From the NCBI RefSeq assembly GCF_020382885.2, contig NC_058499.1:10525872-10589871 (forward strand): a stretch of 64,000 bases of DNA, written 5' to 3'. This stretch comes from Scatophagus argus. Taxonomy: Eukaryota > Chordata > Actinopteri > Scatophagidae. The stretch's first letter is position 1. The number at the start of each line of letters is the position of its first letter. Below, piece after piece: positions 26,240 to 38,799 of this stretch. Position numbers and translations under genes: made by a program. The notes below the pieces were generated by a model that saw only the letters and a program-made list of their open reading frames with translations, was not told where the DNA came from and did not search any database.

Positions 26240-29200
26240 TGTGTGTGTAGTTTGTGGGCGTTTCCTAGAATCATACAGACTTTGCTTAGTCTTGCCTCAA
26301 AGGTCAGAGGTTGTAGTAACTGAGCTGTGTTCAAGAGCTTTGTCCAGGCTCTCATCTCCCTTTTGCTCCAGTATATGGCTGGGGACTTGTGCACTGAAAA
26401 TTCCTGTCACAGTGTTGTCCTTCTGCAAGCCTGCTTCTGATGGAGAACACTTAGCCATGTTTATAGCTGCACAGGTTCAAAGAGAGGCCAGCAGCACAAT
26501 GGAGCAGGGCATGTTGGCTGCAGCACCACTGTGTGGGAAACACCATCACACATGGAGGAATCAAAACAAAGACACAGGAGGGGAAAAAGCTCCACAAGGA
26601 TGACGGAAATTGCCATTTTTCCCTTTCTATTTTGCCACGATGTATTTTGCAGAAAACATTTCCTCAGCACAACAACGATATTAGCCAAAAGGTCTGGTGG
26701 CACAATAATGAACCTCTCGGGAAACTGAAAACAGACATTAAGTTCATTAGTATAGCAGTCAAAAACATTCTGTATTCAGTCAAAAATATTTTTCAGGCAG
26801 TGAAATGTCTGACTTTTACAAAAGCTTTATTCTGATTGGAGAAACCCTCTTTCTCAGTGAACCATTGGCTGGGTGAATGGGCGTGGCCATAAGGCCATCT
26901 ATAGGGAAGTGCTGTCACAATTATGACATCAATGTCCATGACACTGCTGACTAGTGGCAACAGCTCTTACTTTATGCCGATTTCCTGTCATAAGAACAGA
27001 AACCTATGTATACCTGGCGTCAGTGTAGGTGAAGGGCAGACACAAACGCCACATTAAAGGGATAAAACTGGAGTTTGGGTTTTGAGTAAATGTTTGGCTA
27101 ACTCAGCTTCATCACATGTCCGGTATTTAACTAAACAGTGCGCTGACATTGACCATCACATACAATAAAGGGAGCTAGTCTTCTCGTGGTTGCCTTCTCA
27201 CCCCAACTAGCCCCTGTGACCTGTGCTTCAGCCCTCCCCTCCAATGCTTTAATCCAGCTAACCTTGTCAAAACCACCAGACCTCATTCAGAACAAGCAGA
27301 TGACTCTCTGCACGCCAGTGGCCTCTATAAATAGAAATTTCATTGAGGAGCAACAGGCTGAATGGGAGGTATTGTAAACAGCGGGCCAGCCTAAAGCCTT
27401 ACACAGGGCTAACCTGGGAAAGTGACATGCTGCAGCCATGAGGCATGCAGTACAATAACAAACTGACCCCACTGTACCACTGTCCTTCACTTCACATATA
27501 AAGGTTTTACCTCACACTGTTAAATAACAAAAACCCACTTGCAAAAAGCGTACTAAGAATATTCTTTGGGTTAGGCAACAAAACAATGTGGTTTATGTTT
27601 ATTTCTAAAGTAAGAACACTGTCCCTGACAGATTTCAACTTTCCAAACTTTCCTTAAACAAGACAAAAGATGGGATGTTTGTGGGAAGGCAAAAGTGGAC
27701 TGTTCACTCTGCATTTTGTATAAAGAACAGTCTGCAGCATGCAGCCCTTTACTGACCTTGAAGCAGACAACTTTCCTTTACACTATGTTCTTGTAGAGTA
27801 CACAATACAAGTGTTTCTTCTAGACAGATCCTGCGTATACAGTTGTTTTTTAACAAATACCCAGCTTCTCTGTGAGATGCATGATTCACTGATCATTAAT
27901 TCAGTTTACTTACCCAGTTTTACACACAAGGCAGCATAACAAGCTCTTTCTGGCACAGGTTAAAAGGATTGGCATGGGAATTATTTCTTCCTCAGGAGGG
28001 AAAACATATGTTGGACAAATCAAAGGATTATTTGATGAACGAAACTGTGCCACTGAGTGACATCAAAAAATGGCTGACATCTCATTCAGTCAGTTCTGCT
28101 ATTTGGTGAGCGATGAATGTATTGTCTCATAGGCGAGACAATGTGATCAGTGAGCCTAAGGACACACATCTAGCCTGACAGTATGAGCATTGCTATTTGG
28201 TGCAGCAGAACAGCAGGGGACTTCGACTCATGTCTGGAGGAGGAACAGAAAATTGAAATTGAATAGAAAAGTATAAATGAGCCCGAAAAGTCACCCACCA
28301 GACTACACCCAAGAGAGAAAGAGTGAGTTAGAGATGGTGAGAGTGAGAGAGAGGCTGAACCATTTTTAAGCCACTCATTTGATTCACAATTCACACGCAG
28401 ATCCCAGCCAGGGGGGCAGGGATTTTGAGGAGGAGAGATCAGTAGCCAGGCTTAACTTAAAATGTCAAATGCTTTACTTTGACTTCATGGAAAAAAAGAC
28501 AGTTCAGAGGGCCCAACAGACCATGTGCTACCAAGCATTTTTTTCCCCTCCTTACTTGAAAAAAATCTCAGATGCAACAGGTACAGACTGGCTCTTTCAC
28601 AGAGCTGTAGTAAAACAACGAGGTGTTTCAGACCCGAAGGCCAGTGATACCTGATCATCAAACTGCCACCAATTACAGCATTAGGAGAAGTCATTTATTT
28701 TGCCTATGTTAAAGAAGGTGCTAAACTCCATGAACCATTCCCTCATACCACTGCTGAAATTTCATCCAGAGCAGTGCTGGCCCCACAGAGAGAAAGAGGG
28801 ATATTGAGGGGCTAAGTGAGACGAGGACTCTGGAGACCGGGCTCAGACCCTTTAGTCCAGGGTCAGCCGAAGAAACAACAACCCTTCTCTCGCCATTCCT
28901 CCCCTCCTGTCTTTGCAGTCCAGCTGGAAGACTTGGTTCTACAAAATGACAGTTTACGACAGAAGAAATCTGCATGCTTAGAACGGCCAGTCATGGATGA
29001 GGTACCAGAGCGTAGGTTGTTGGAGACGGAGACGGACACCCTCCCCCTTTTTCAGCCTATGACCTAATGCAGGTAAAAGGTGAGGCTGAGTAGTAGATTG
29101 CACCCCTCTCTGCAGCCCCATACCCAAATCGCCCCGTTCAGGTATTAGTTGAACCTCTTGAACTGAAACCACTGCCTGTGCAGCATCAGACTGAGTTATG

Positions 29201-31663
29201 GGCAGCACACAAGTTTCCATGCATGGTGGGCAATGAAAGATGAGCTCAATAAGGTTTCAGTTCATTAAATTCAACAGCTATCTCTAAAATTAGTAAGACT
29301 TTTTGAATAACAAAAAAGCCCAAGAATAATCAGCTCTTTGGGTTATTTAAGTCAGCAGATACAACTCTCAGCACACAACACTGTTACAAGAAAGCAGTGC
29401 TCTACTGATAAATCAATATTTAAAAATGGAAATTGCCATCTGTGAGCAAAAAGCAGAAAGGACATGATGGAAAGATGGACAGGCACAAGGTAGGAAATAG
29501 ATTGTTTGCACGGTGTCTCATCCAAGAGGTGTTTCCAGGTGCCGCTCAAGTGGTTTATCCGATTTAGCTTCCTGAGGATTTTCAGCTAACACCTAAGCTG
29601 TCCATGGGTTTACCTAGCTCAGATAAATACATCAGTCATCCCAGTAAGAGCATTAAATCAAATCATGGACACACCACCATGAAAATAGATGTATCTAGAT
29701 TGTTGAATTCCATATATACTGAAAAACAATATTGACGAAGAAATACTGAAAGTGTATATTAAATAACCAACAACAGTACCCATGTTTTGATCATGAAAAT
29801 ATCAACACATGCTTGCTATATGTTCATATTGTTGCCATCCTTTTCAAACACACTGCAGAGGGATCGCCCCTTCTGATGAACAGCACCCTCTGCTGCTTAT
29901 CCTCTGAACAGCCCGCCCATCCGCTTTCCTATACAGCTTCAACTGCTCGGGATCAAGGATGATGTTGCCTATCCCAGCACGCACTGGGTGAGAACTCTTA
30001 ACAAGTCACAATTTCACAGTGCTAACACATGTAGAAAGAAAAAGAAATACACATTTACATGACCACCCATTAGCTTTGAAAATATGCGTTTCAAAGCAAC
30101 AGCGCAACAAAATAGGCCCATCATATAATTACATCCTCACAATGAAGACTGCCTATAAGCTCTAACTAAATGAATACATGAAATGATTTTAAGCTTGCCA
30201 ACTCAAATAAAAATATACTGCTCATATTTTGTCCTCCACAATGAACACCTTAGGTCATGTTTCTGAGTACTGAAGATGCCATTAAATTTTAATGTTGGTC
30301 AAAAAGTACTCGGTGAGTCATATAGAGTGTACTACTGTATCATTATGAGCAAATCTTATTAACTCTAACATCCGAGTCCAACAGCAGAAACTGCTGGAAA
30401 ACTGACGACTGGAAAACCTTATTACAGCCAAATTCTCTCTCCTTATGAGCCAGAAAAGACACATTACAGACACCATATCATACATGGATGAAAAATAGGA
30501 TGCAGTGGTAAATGTACTCAGTAATGGCATGGATGGCCTCCTCACTTAAATGTCATTTCACTGTGAATCAGTCTATATTATTTTTGTCTAAACTGCTCAA
30601 GACAGATGATTAGGCACAATTCCCTACAATCAAGAGTGGCGGTCTCGTATCAAGAGTCAATTCCAAACTGAGGAAGAGTATACTTCATCTAGTGGCTCTG
30701 CACAGGGCTCCAACAATAACACCTTCCCACAGAAAGGAAATTCCTCCGCCTCCGCTGGATCACTCAGTCTCTTAATCCGGCTCTGGTAATGAGGTCATTT
30801 CACAATATCATTTTCTACCTTCTTTTGTTGTTTTTGTTGGTGTAACATTTTAAACAAATTACAATTTTCCAGTTAGAAGAAAATAACTTGGTAACTTTGT
30901 GATCTCTGTCTTTAACAAGATAGTTTCTTTACAAAACCATAAATGATTAAATATAATGCTGAAAGGGTACATTTCTGTATGAGAATCTTTGATCCTTTAG
31001 ACATTTAATGTTGTTCTGCAGCTAAGACCAGAGGCGTTCAGTGAGGTAGGAGTGGAGCAAGAGGAGGTGATAAGGCTGCAATGGAACAGACAGAGAAGTT
31101 GTTGAGACTTATGCTCTGCTAAAACCAACTCTGATCACTGCTCTGAAACCATCTGATTGCAGGAACAGCCAGTCTGGCCTTAAGTGAAGGTGACAGCGTG
31201 TCTAGGAGACACTTTACAAGTCAGAGGAAATTGGAGATAAACAGATAAAAGAATGCAATCTCTGTTGGAAGTAGCAAGGCACAGGGGGCAGGAAATAAAC
31301 CTGTATTTAAGCTGATTACCCAAGGAGAGTCCCAGCCCCTTTCAGCAGCTCTGTACAGCCCGGCCTCACCACTACCAATGCTGTTAATTAGAGATTTGCT
31401 AAGGGGAAAAAAAGGCAGCCTTGTCAGACTTGCAGGAGTGTTAGTGATGGCTGGCTGGAGGGGGACATGCAGGGTTCTTAATTGGGTCTGTATGCTGTAT
31501 CGGTGGCTGGCTGGAGCGCTGGTGATGATTGCTGTGAGCAGGTGGCCGTGGTGGCAGCTCCATGCAGGCCGTCCTAGGCCAGCCTGTCTGTTCTTGTCAG
31601 GACCTGGAACACTGAGCAGACAGCTCCTGAGCCCCACGCTCATTATGCCAAGTTGCCCACCCT

Positions 31664-31676
31664 GTTGCCTAGCAAC
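31664..31676. promoter_or_regulatory. Perfect palindromic X-box (RFX binding site candidate)
   Basis: The 13-mer GTTGCCTAGCAAC is a full inverted repeat (GTTGC-CTA-GCAAC) and fits the RFX-family X-box consensus GTNRCC(N0-3)RGYAAC. It sits in a GC-rich island away from any recognised gene, which suggests a distal element rather than a core promoter. Occupancy cannot be judged from sequence. Confidence 0.5.
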
Positions 31677-34600
31677 GCCCTCACAGCCCCTCCACAACAC
31701 TTCCTCCCTGGTCCCACAATGTAACCCGCAGTCGTGGAGGACTACTTCCACACAGTTCAGCTATGGGAAAAAAGTTGACTGTACTGCTATTGCTCAGTCT
31801 CCTTTTTAAACATAACATGGAACATATAAAGCTAGCTGTAACGCATCAAGTTTTCCCGCTGCAGCCAACAATACACCAAATAGTATTATGGAAGTGATAA
31901 TCACTGAAAGCTGTAAAATTACCTTGAATCATCACCGTCCCCTCAAAAGTGTTTTATATGAAACCATATTGCATTTCTTCAACTGAAAAATGACACTGAG
32001 TGCTTATCAAAGATTCGATATTCATTTTCTTTCATCTAATGTGCGAGTCTGGATTTTTAATAAGGCAAGGTCTCACGCCCGTCACAGTTGGTCATACATG
32101 ACATTTGCGATTAAAATCTGCGTACAACAGTACTTCAAAAGCTTGAGCACAGAAATGCAGACATGTGTAAGCTTTCACACACGCACACGAGTAGTTAAGA
32201 TCTTGGAAGCATTCCTGCTAAATATGCTGCCGACTTGTTCTGGCAGTAATCTCCACTTGCACCAGAGTGTAGCAAAAGTAAGCGTGGGGAGGGGGGAAAC
32301 TTCATGCAAATACTGCTTGTGACTTCAACTGCAATCTGGAAACTGGACGAGCAACTGCTGAGAGACAATGCAACAGGCTCAAAATCACAGGCTCACATTC
32401 TTTTTTGAAACGGATTTGGTGCCAATGTGAGATTTATTGGCAAAATGAGAACTTTTATATATTTTTGAGTGATACATGGCTGCCCGTAGAAACCGTCACA
32501 GGGAAAACTTTGCATGAGAGGAGAATATTTTCAATGCAGAGTTTTTGTTCTCCTTGTATTACCAAATGTCATCAGTTCATTGGAGAAATCGATGTCCCAG
32601 GAGAACCTAGCATTTCTTTTGCTGCGGTTAGATTACTTTGGACAGCAGTCAGCTAAAGATTCATGATTCAATGGAATTCTGATGAATGCTACAAATGAAG
32701 TGTAAAAAAAAAAATCAATCATGTCAGGCTCTGACTGGACAGACTTTGGAGAGGGGCATGTGGAACAGTGCCTGAGCTGGAAAATGACAGGAAACAGTAG
32801 AATGACATCAGTTATGGCACAGTGCAAGGCCTGTTTAATGAAATGGAGAAATCAATGGGCTTCTATAACGCCTTCTAAAACATGGAGCACACCTCGAGAC
32901 CCCAGTTGTGAATTAAAAAAGGACATATTTCACACAACCACAGAAGAAACTGGAGAAAAGTTGGAATACGATCAAAACCAACATCACCCCCTAATATGCA
33001 GTGACTAATCTGGCAGTAATAGATGTTATTTTCACTTCTTTCTTCTCAAATGGTTATGGCTTGAAACTAAAATGAAAGCAACTTCTTTTGTGCTGTGCCT
33101 AGGATCTATATTATTCAAGTTGATTTAATCCAGTCACCGGTCCACTAAATGACACAGAGTCCCCGCAGTCCTGTCGGTGTTCTGAGTGCAGGCTGTCCAG
33201 TATTGAAAAAGGTCAATATTAAATCATAGCCCCACCCTGAAGGCTCTCTCGAACATGGCAATTCACACTAGGACTTATCCACATTCTGTGGTGCCGCTCC
33301 AGTTACTGAAGCTGCTGTTAGGGGAAAACTCTCAGCCTTAGCCTTGACCCACTTCACCAAGAAGCCCGCAGCATGCGAAAACTGAAAACCCAAAGGCCGA
33401 TCATTTGTCGCAGGCAGTTCACACGTCTGGAATGTCTCAGTTTGTGCACTCAGAATATCAGGCAAGATGGGTGGCGCTCCTAGAGACCAGAGCCGCTCTC
33501 ATGTCGGGCGATCAAAGTGTGCAGGACTGGTACTACAGTGTTCACATGCAGCTGTGTCTTCCCTGGGGTTGCACTTGAGCTGCGGGTGCTAGACCTCACT
33601 GTGGAAGTGCCTGTAAACAAATGGTTTTGTCACTGTGTTCACACATTCCTCCAACCAATGGGCCTGCTCTGCCTTACGCCTCCATTAGCATAGGCTGCCA
33701 TTCTCACAGCTGAGTGCTAACGTCACCTCATTACACACACACGGGCTTCACAGAGTCCATGTGTGTAGTTATTTAAGCAAGTACCCTCTTTCACAGAATT
33801 TGAAATCATTTTTAAAGGACCAATATGACTTGTTTGGTTTCTCACTGACAGCAAGATGAGAAGACTGATACAGAGTCAGGCTAGCTGCCCCACATTTCCA
33901 CTATAGCTAACTGTCCTCTGGCCTTGTAGCTTCATAATGAAAGAATACACCCGAAAGAAATTCTCATCAGTCTCTCAGAAAGGGAGTGAACAGATGTAGT
34001 TCCTTAAACATCAAACAGTTTCTTTAAATGTCACTATAGCCACAGGGAATGTGTTATGGCCACAGTATGACTTGGGCTGTTGTGGTAAAACAGGAGCAGA
34101 GGGCCTGGTGAATGAGAGTGAGGAAATCAGGAGGAAATGCAGTGGCCCAGTACCTGTGCTGTGGTTTTTCCAGGAGGAATGTGAGGAATGGCTAAACCTC
34201 TGTAGTCAATATTTGCTTTAGATGAAATGATAGGAACAGCTCAGTCTCTCATCAACTACAACTGGGATGTCAGCCAGAGACTTGAGTCCAGAGAACACAT
34301 GCTAACCTGCAAATTAACCAGTCAAACGTTTGGCTTGCATTACCTTTAAAACATGAAACAGCCCCGCACTGACAATTGTTTACTGCACTGTTACCTAGCC
34401 AATGCTATGTCATGATCACACAGGCAGTCCTTTTAGGTGCAATCTGACCTTGTGCTGTCATTTGACCTTTGTCCTTGAGTTCCCCTCGACCAATGTTATA
34501 CTGAGCCTCATTTTACAAACCTGTCATTTTTCACATGTTTGGGTTGTGGTGAACAGGGTCAGAGGGATTTGTTTATTTTCACCTTTTTCCAAAACATCTT

Positions 34601-34827
34601 TCACCACATTTTGTGGCCAGGCAGCTGGATATTTGATATTGAAAAGGCTCACTAAAAGAGAAAAATGAGCCTGCAGACTAATAATGAATCATTATGAAAA
34701 GAAAAAAAACGACAGCAGAAAAGGAAAACACAGTGGATTTCCTTCTGGCTGGTCTGACATTACAGAGATGTTTAACTTAGGGTACCAAGGGAGGTGAACT
34801 ATACAGACCAATACACTGCTCAGGAAA

Positions 34828-34915
34828 GTGAGAGAGTGAACGACAAGTGAGAGAGAGAGAGGGGGGGGGGGGGAGGGAAGGGGGAGAGGGAGCAAGAGAG
34901 AGGGGGGAGAGATAG

Positions 34916-34946
<31 letters not shown>

Positions 34947-34947
34947 T
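34828..34947. repeat. Compound (GA)n-(G)n-(GT)n simple repeat
   Basis: A GA-rich stretch runs into a 13-base G tract, then mixed AG/G runs, then about 14 GT dinucleotides. It produces a chance minus-strand frame of His/Thr, Pro and Ser/Leu repeats. Confidence 0.9.
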
Positions 34948-35111
34948 AGGGGGTAATTAATCACACTCACACCACAGTTAGGCCTGATGTGGTGGAGGTG
35001 TTCTTGAGTACTGGGTTTGTTTATTGGTCTTGAGAGAAAGGCCAGTGGAACAGGAATGCTGGGTGGTGTGTATGTGCGGTCAATTTAATTTACAAATTTC
35101 AGCTGTGACAG

Positions 35112-35795
35112 TAGGACTACAACTAGCAATTACTGTTATTCTTTTTCAAAATTAATGCCATAAAATTGTGAAAAATGCTCATTGCAATTTCCCAGAACCC
35201 AGAGCGACATCTTCAAATTGTCCAAAAACCCAAAGACTCTTCGTCGACTATCATAAATGAAAAAGAAAAAAAGCCAGTCCTTATATTCAAAACAAGGATT
35301 GTGTTTTGGAGACTCTAAGGCACTGATTAGAAATGCTCCAAAGTCACGGTGGTGCATCTGATTAAAATGCAAAGGACGATGTAGACTCCAAAGGTTTGTT
35401 TGTTGTAGACAGACTAAGACTGGTGGAGAAGGTGACCAATAGGGATTGCATTTAATGGGTATAATTGTGTATAAGTGTGCGTGTGTGATGTGGTTAGGTA
35501 TTCCAACATACAAAGATCGTCTAGCAACATCCACAAAGGGCACACTTCCATTAAACGTCAGTCCTCTGCTTCACTACTCTCGCCATTGGGCACCCTCGGC
35601 GCTAGCGTACCCAGATTTGCACTCTGATTGGCCAAACGAGTGCAGCCATGAGGGGTGCATGCACCGGGAGCATAACCCGGTGTCAAGAAAATCGGCTGCT
35701 CACATACACAGTCCCAGCCCTTCTTAACAGATTGGCTCATTTTTGTTTCAATCAACTAATCAATTAATTGAGTAACTGTTGCAGCTCTGTGACTG
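35112..35795 (+). repeat. Interspersed repeat of the 2.4-kb family, split by about 430 bp of other sequence
   Basis: The left part (about 35,112-35,304) carries 'ggactacaactagcaattac', 'attgtgaaaaatgctcattg', 'caatttcccagaacccagag' and 'gactatcataaatgaaaaag', all hallmarks of a common fish repeat. The matching right end ('caatcaactaatcaattaat' and 'gttgcagctct') appears only at about 35,736-35,795. The intervening 430 bp do not belong to the family and look like a later insertion or a replaced middle; I found no clear terminal repeats in them. Confidence 0.5.
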
Positions 35796-38510
35796 AGGCA
35801 TTCTCCTCAGCTACAGGCCCCAAATTCCCTCCTGCCATCCCAGACCAGACCACATCATATCAGGGCCTAAACCTCATGCCGTGATCTGAGGCATTCCCCG
35901 CCCCGGGCCGCAACATAAAGAGACTCACTCAATTTAGTCGGAGCTAAATCAACAGCCTTTTACTGTGGTCACACTGGACCGCCTCACATGCACGATCTGC
36001 CAGCGCTTTTAGCCCCTTTTCAGTTTTCCATGCATTCGACAATACTTCTGAGAACCAGACCTCCACCGCTCTGTTGCTCTGTTTTTTCACTTCCCTGCGA
36101 TCACAACATGTTGCACCATCATTTCCAATTTGTCTAAATGTGCTCATACTTCTCTGGACAGATCAGTTTAACTGTAAGAGCCAAGTAAAAGCCACATAAG
36201 CAGACTGAAACTGAATCTGAACATGGGGTGAATATACTTTCCCGAGCTCGTCATGAATAGGGCACAGAACCAAGAGTGTCTCCTGGTAAATGCTGATACT
36301 AAGATGCTGACGGCAACAATCATCAGGTTTTCCAGTTGGACGGCGAAGTAACACTTGGCCTTCACTACACTCGCTTGACTAATGAAGAAAGCATCATAAC
36401 TTCAGTGGGCACCTACCTATAAACTTACACACATACAAGTGTTGATAGACAAAAAACACACGGTGGATCATACCACACCGCTGTGGTTAATCTTGTGATT
36501 AACACTACCATCAATCATCTTCTGTAATGCAGTGACACTGTGTCCACTGGAATTAAGTAGCTGACTGATTTAGTGTGAAAGTTTCAATGTGAAAACAAGC
36601 AAGAAGGCAAACTGGACCATTATTCGACATCTTCACTTACAGGCAGATGATTTCTACTCACCAGAGTGATTACGTAACATGAAAAATGAACATGCAAATC
36701 CATCTGAAGGCACAGCACTCCATGCAAGGGTGTGAGTGTCTATGGTCATATTTTTAAAACTCATAACAATGCATCAGTACACTTGCACGTGTACCTTTTC
36801 ACCACAAGAGTATAAAATCCACCTGGCTCTGTGTACGTGCAGAAGACTGTGCTGATTACAATGAATAAACTCCAACACATTTGACCCACCGTGTGTGCAT
36901 GCCGATTCGCACGGATATGTGTGTGTGGGAGTTCAGGACAGGAAATGTAAAGCTTGAGGTAGTTCCTTAGAAACAAAGGCTCCTCCACATCTCTGCATCT
37001 CCACATGAGTACATTTCTTTTTTAGGCACCCAAGGCTCCTGTACACATCATTTTAATGCTTAAGAGGGAATATCCTGGAGCTGCCACCCCCACCTTTCCC
37101 TTCACCTTCTATAGATGGCTTAACTTAATAATGTATCACGGTCATGTAAAACATTAGCTAACAATGCTCAACTTACACGCAAGTTACACACAAGCAAAAT
37201 TTCAGAGCAAAGCTCTGTTAGAGTTGGTGCCTTGTTTCTGAACCAGAAACTAATGACAAGCACTGCTGGCCGTCGTCTGGTTTTCCTCAGCTGTGATTGC
37301 AAGACAACCCATGATTCCCTGGTGACTCACAACCCAACTGACTTCACAAACCCTTCACTGCTGTTTTACAATCTCTGTGCCTCGCCTTACAATCTGGATC
37401 ATTATCTTCCCTGGCACTCTACTACTCCATCTTTCAGCCCTCTAGTCCTCTAGTTCCACGTTCTCACTCTCTGTTTTACTGCCATGATTGAAAATTGAGA
37501 CACAACCTCCTGACAGCGCTGCTCAAAGGTCACCGAATCCCCCTCCCCTACACACACACACACACACACACATACACCCTGTTCTCTCTCTAGCTCCCTT
37601 TCGTCCTCTCTCTTTTGGGAGGCCCCTCATCCAACACACCCAGCACAACATTCCAGAGGCAGTGGGAGCACCTTCAACAATGCACAAACCTAGCAGACCA
37701 CCAGAACGTGGGGAGACTGAGTCCCGGGCCTCAGCTGCCACCAGGCTTCCGCACAAGGTTCAAGTCCTGCCAAGGAGAGCCTTGATTAGGGAGAAATTGC
37801 AATGTGGCAGCCACAGAGCCTGTGTGATGACAAGGAAAAAGCAACTGTGGCTCTCAAGGAGCAGAGTGATAACTGTGCAACATTAGCCACTTTCAAGCTG
37901 CTGACACCAGCTCCAAGGAAAGCCCTCATGCCACAGTGGGGCCTCGCATGTCAGTGGTGGGACACTGGCAGCTGTGACAGTGGGGCACAGGTCGAAGAGC
38001 ACCTTTTCATCTAACTCCCCAAATCCTTCAGGTCACTGGTACACTGATACAAAGCTCCGGTTTCACCCTCCCGAGGCTCCCTCAGTGCGTGGCTCTCAAA
38101 ACAATGACGTTCTTGTACATGGTCACACACCACAGCTTGGAATATGCACAGTGTTGTAATGAACAGCCGATTAATCCATCAGCTGACCGACACAAATCTA
38201 ACAGATTCGAATCATGACCACTTTCTTCACATGTCACCCTCTGTGCCAGCAGAGATATCACAAACACAACTGCTGGAGCAATTCCACTCCAAATATCGTG
38301 GTGATTTTTTGTATTTAGGAAAACCCTGCTGGGTGCTGCGCTGAAAAGATTAACATTTGTTTTAAAGCAAGCAAAAAATGATTTGTCCTCTGAACACGGT
38401 GCACAGTCGCCATTATAACAGCCAGAATCTTTCATTTACGTCAAAGCTGCTTTATGAACATTGCAATAAGTTGTAAATTCAGTATAATGATATAAACTAG
38501 TTTTGTAAGT
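35796..38510. other. Intergenic DNA, no gene recognised
   Basis: No supportable gene. Contains a (CA)n run at 37,550-37,572. The 132-codon open frame across 37,488-37,886 and the 117-codon minus frame at 38,082-38,435 show no domain, no splice-linked partner and no start context that would favour them. Confidence 0.55.
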
Positions 38511-38791
38511 CAGTAGTTTTCAAAGTGCGGCCCGGGGACCCCCAGGGGTCTTTAAGTTGGTTTCAGGGGTTCCTCAGCAAAAAAGGTTTTCACTATAATT
38601 TCAACCATCCAAGTAACACAGTGACAGACTGTTTGATGATTGTGGTCATGGGTTCAGACACACTCTGGAATAATATCAAAATTCTTATCAAATGGGGACC
38701 CTGGGACAAAATCTTGTTGAAAGGTGGTCTGTGGCCTAATTTGTGTCAGTTCAGGGGTCCACGAGGTAAACAGAAAGTCTGAAAATCACTG
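38511..38791. mobile_element. hAT-type nonautonomous DNA transposon (MITE), 281 bp
   Basis: The element starts CAGTAGTTTTCAAAGTGCGG and ends TGAAAATCACTG, so the 12-base termini are inverted repeats with one mismatch. It is flanked by the 8-bp direct repeat TTGTAAGT (38,503-38,510 and 38,792-38,799), the target-site length of hAT transposases. CA..TG ends with 'TTTTCAAAGTGCGG' are typical of Charlie-like hAT elements in vertebrates. There is no transposase frame, so it must have moved in trans. Confidence 0.85.
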
Positions 38792-38799
38792 TTGTAAGT

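Larger units (their letters stand above)
20876..35111. other. Intergenic DNA, no gene recognised
   Basis: No exon chain or known protein was found. It holds simple repeats ((AAATA)n near 23,265-23,298, (GAT)n at 26,200-26,239, a GA/G/GT compound at 34,828-34,947). A structured island at about 25,190-25,420 contains several ATTA and TAATGAG homeodomain-type cores. A GC-rich island at about 31,020-31,740 is open on both strands for more than 400 bases and contains a perfect X-box. The longest open frame (176 codons, minus, 31,221-31,751) overlaps that island and has no recognisable domain. Confidence 0.5.

Noticed and set aside
26062-26394. Minus-strand frame with a poly-histidine run
   Set aside because: The histidines are the complement of a (GAT)n microsatellite; no other protein-like feature.
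31221-31809. Longest open frames of the left half (176 codons minus, 143 codons plus, overlapping)
   Set aside because: Both strands are open because the island is GC-rich. Neither product has a recognisable domain or splice-linked partner exons, and two overlapping antisense frames argue for chance.
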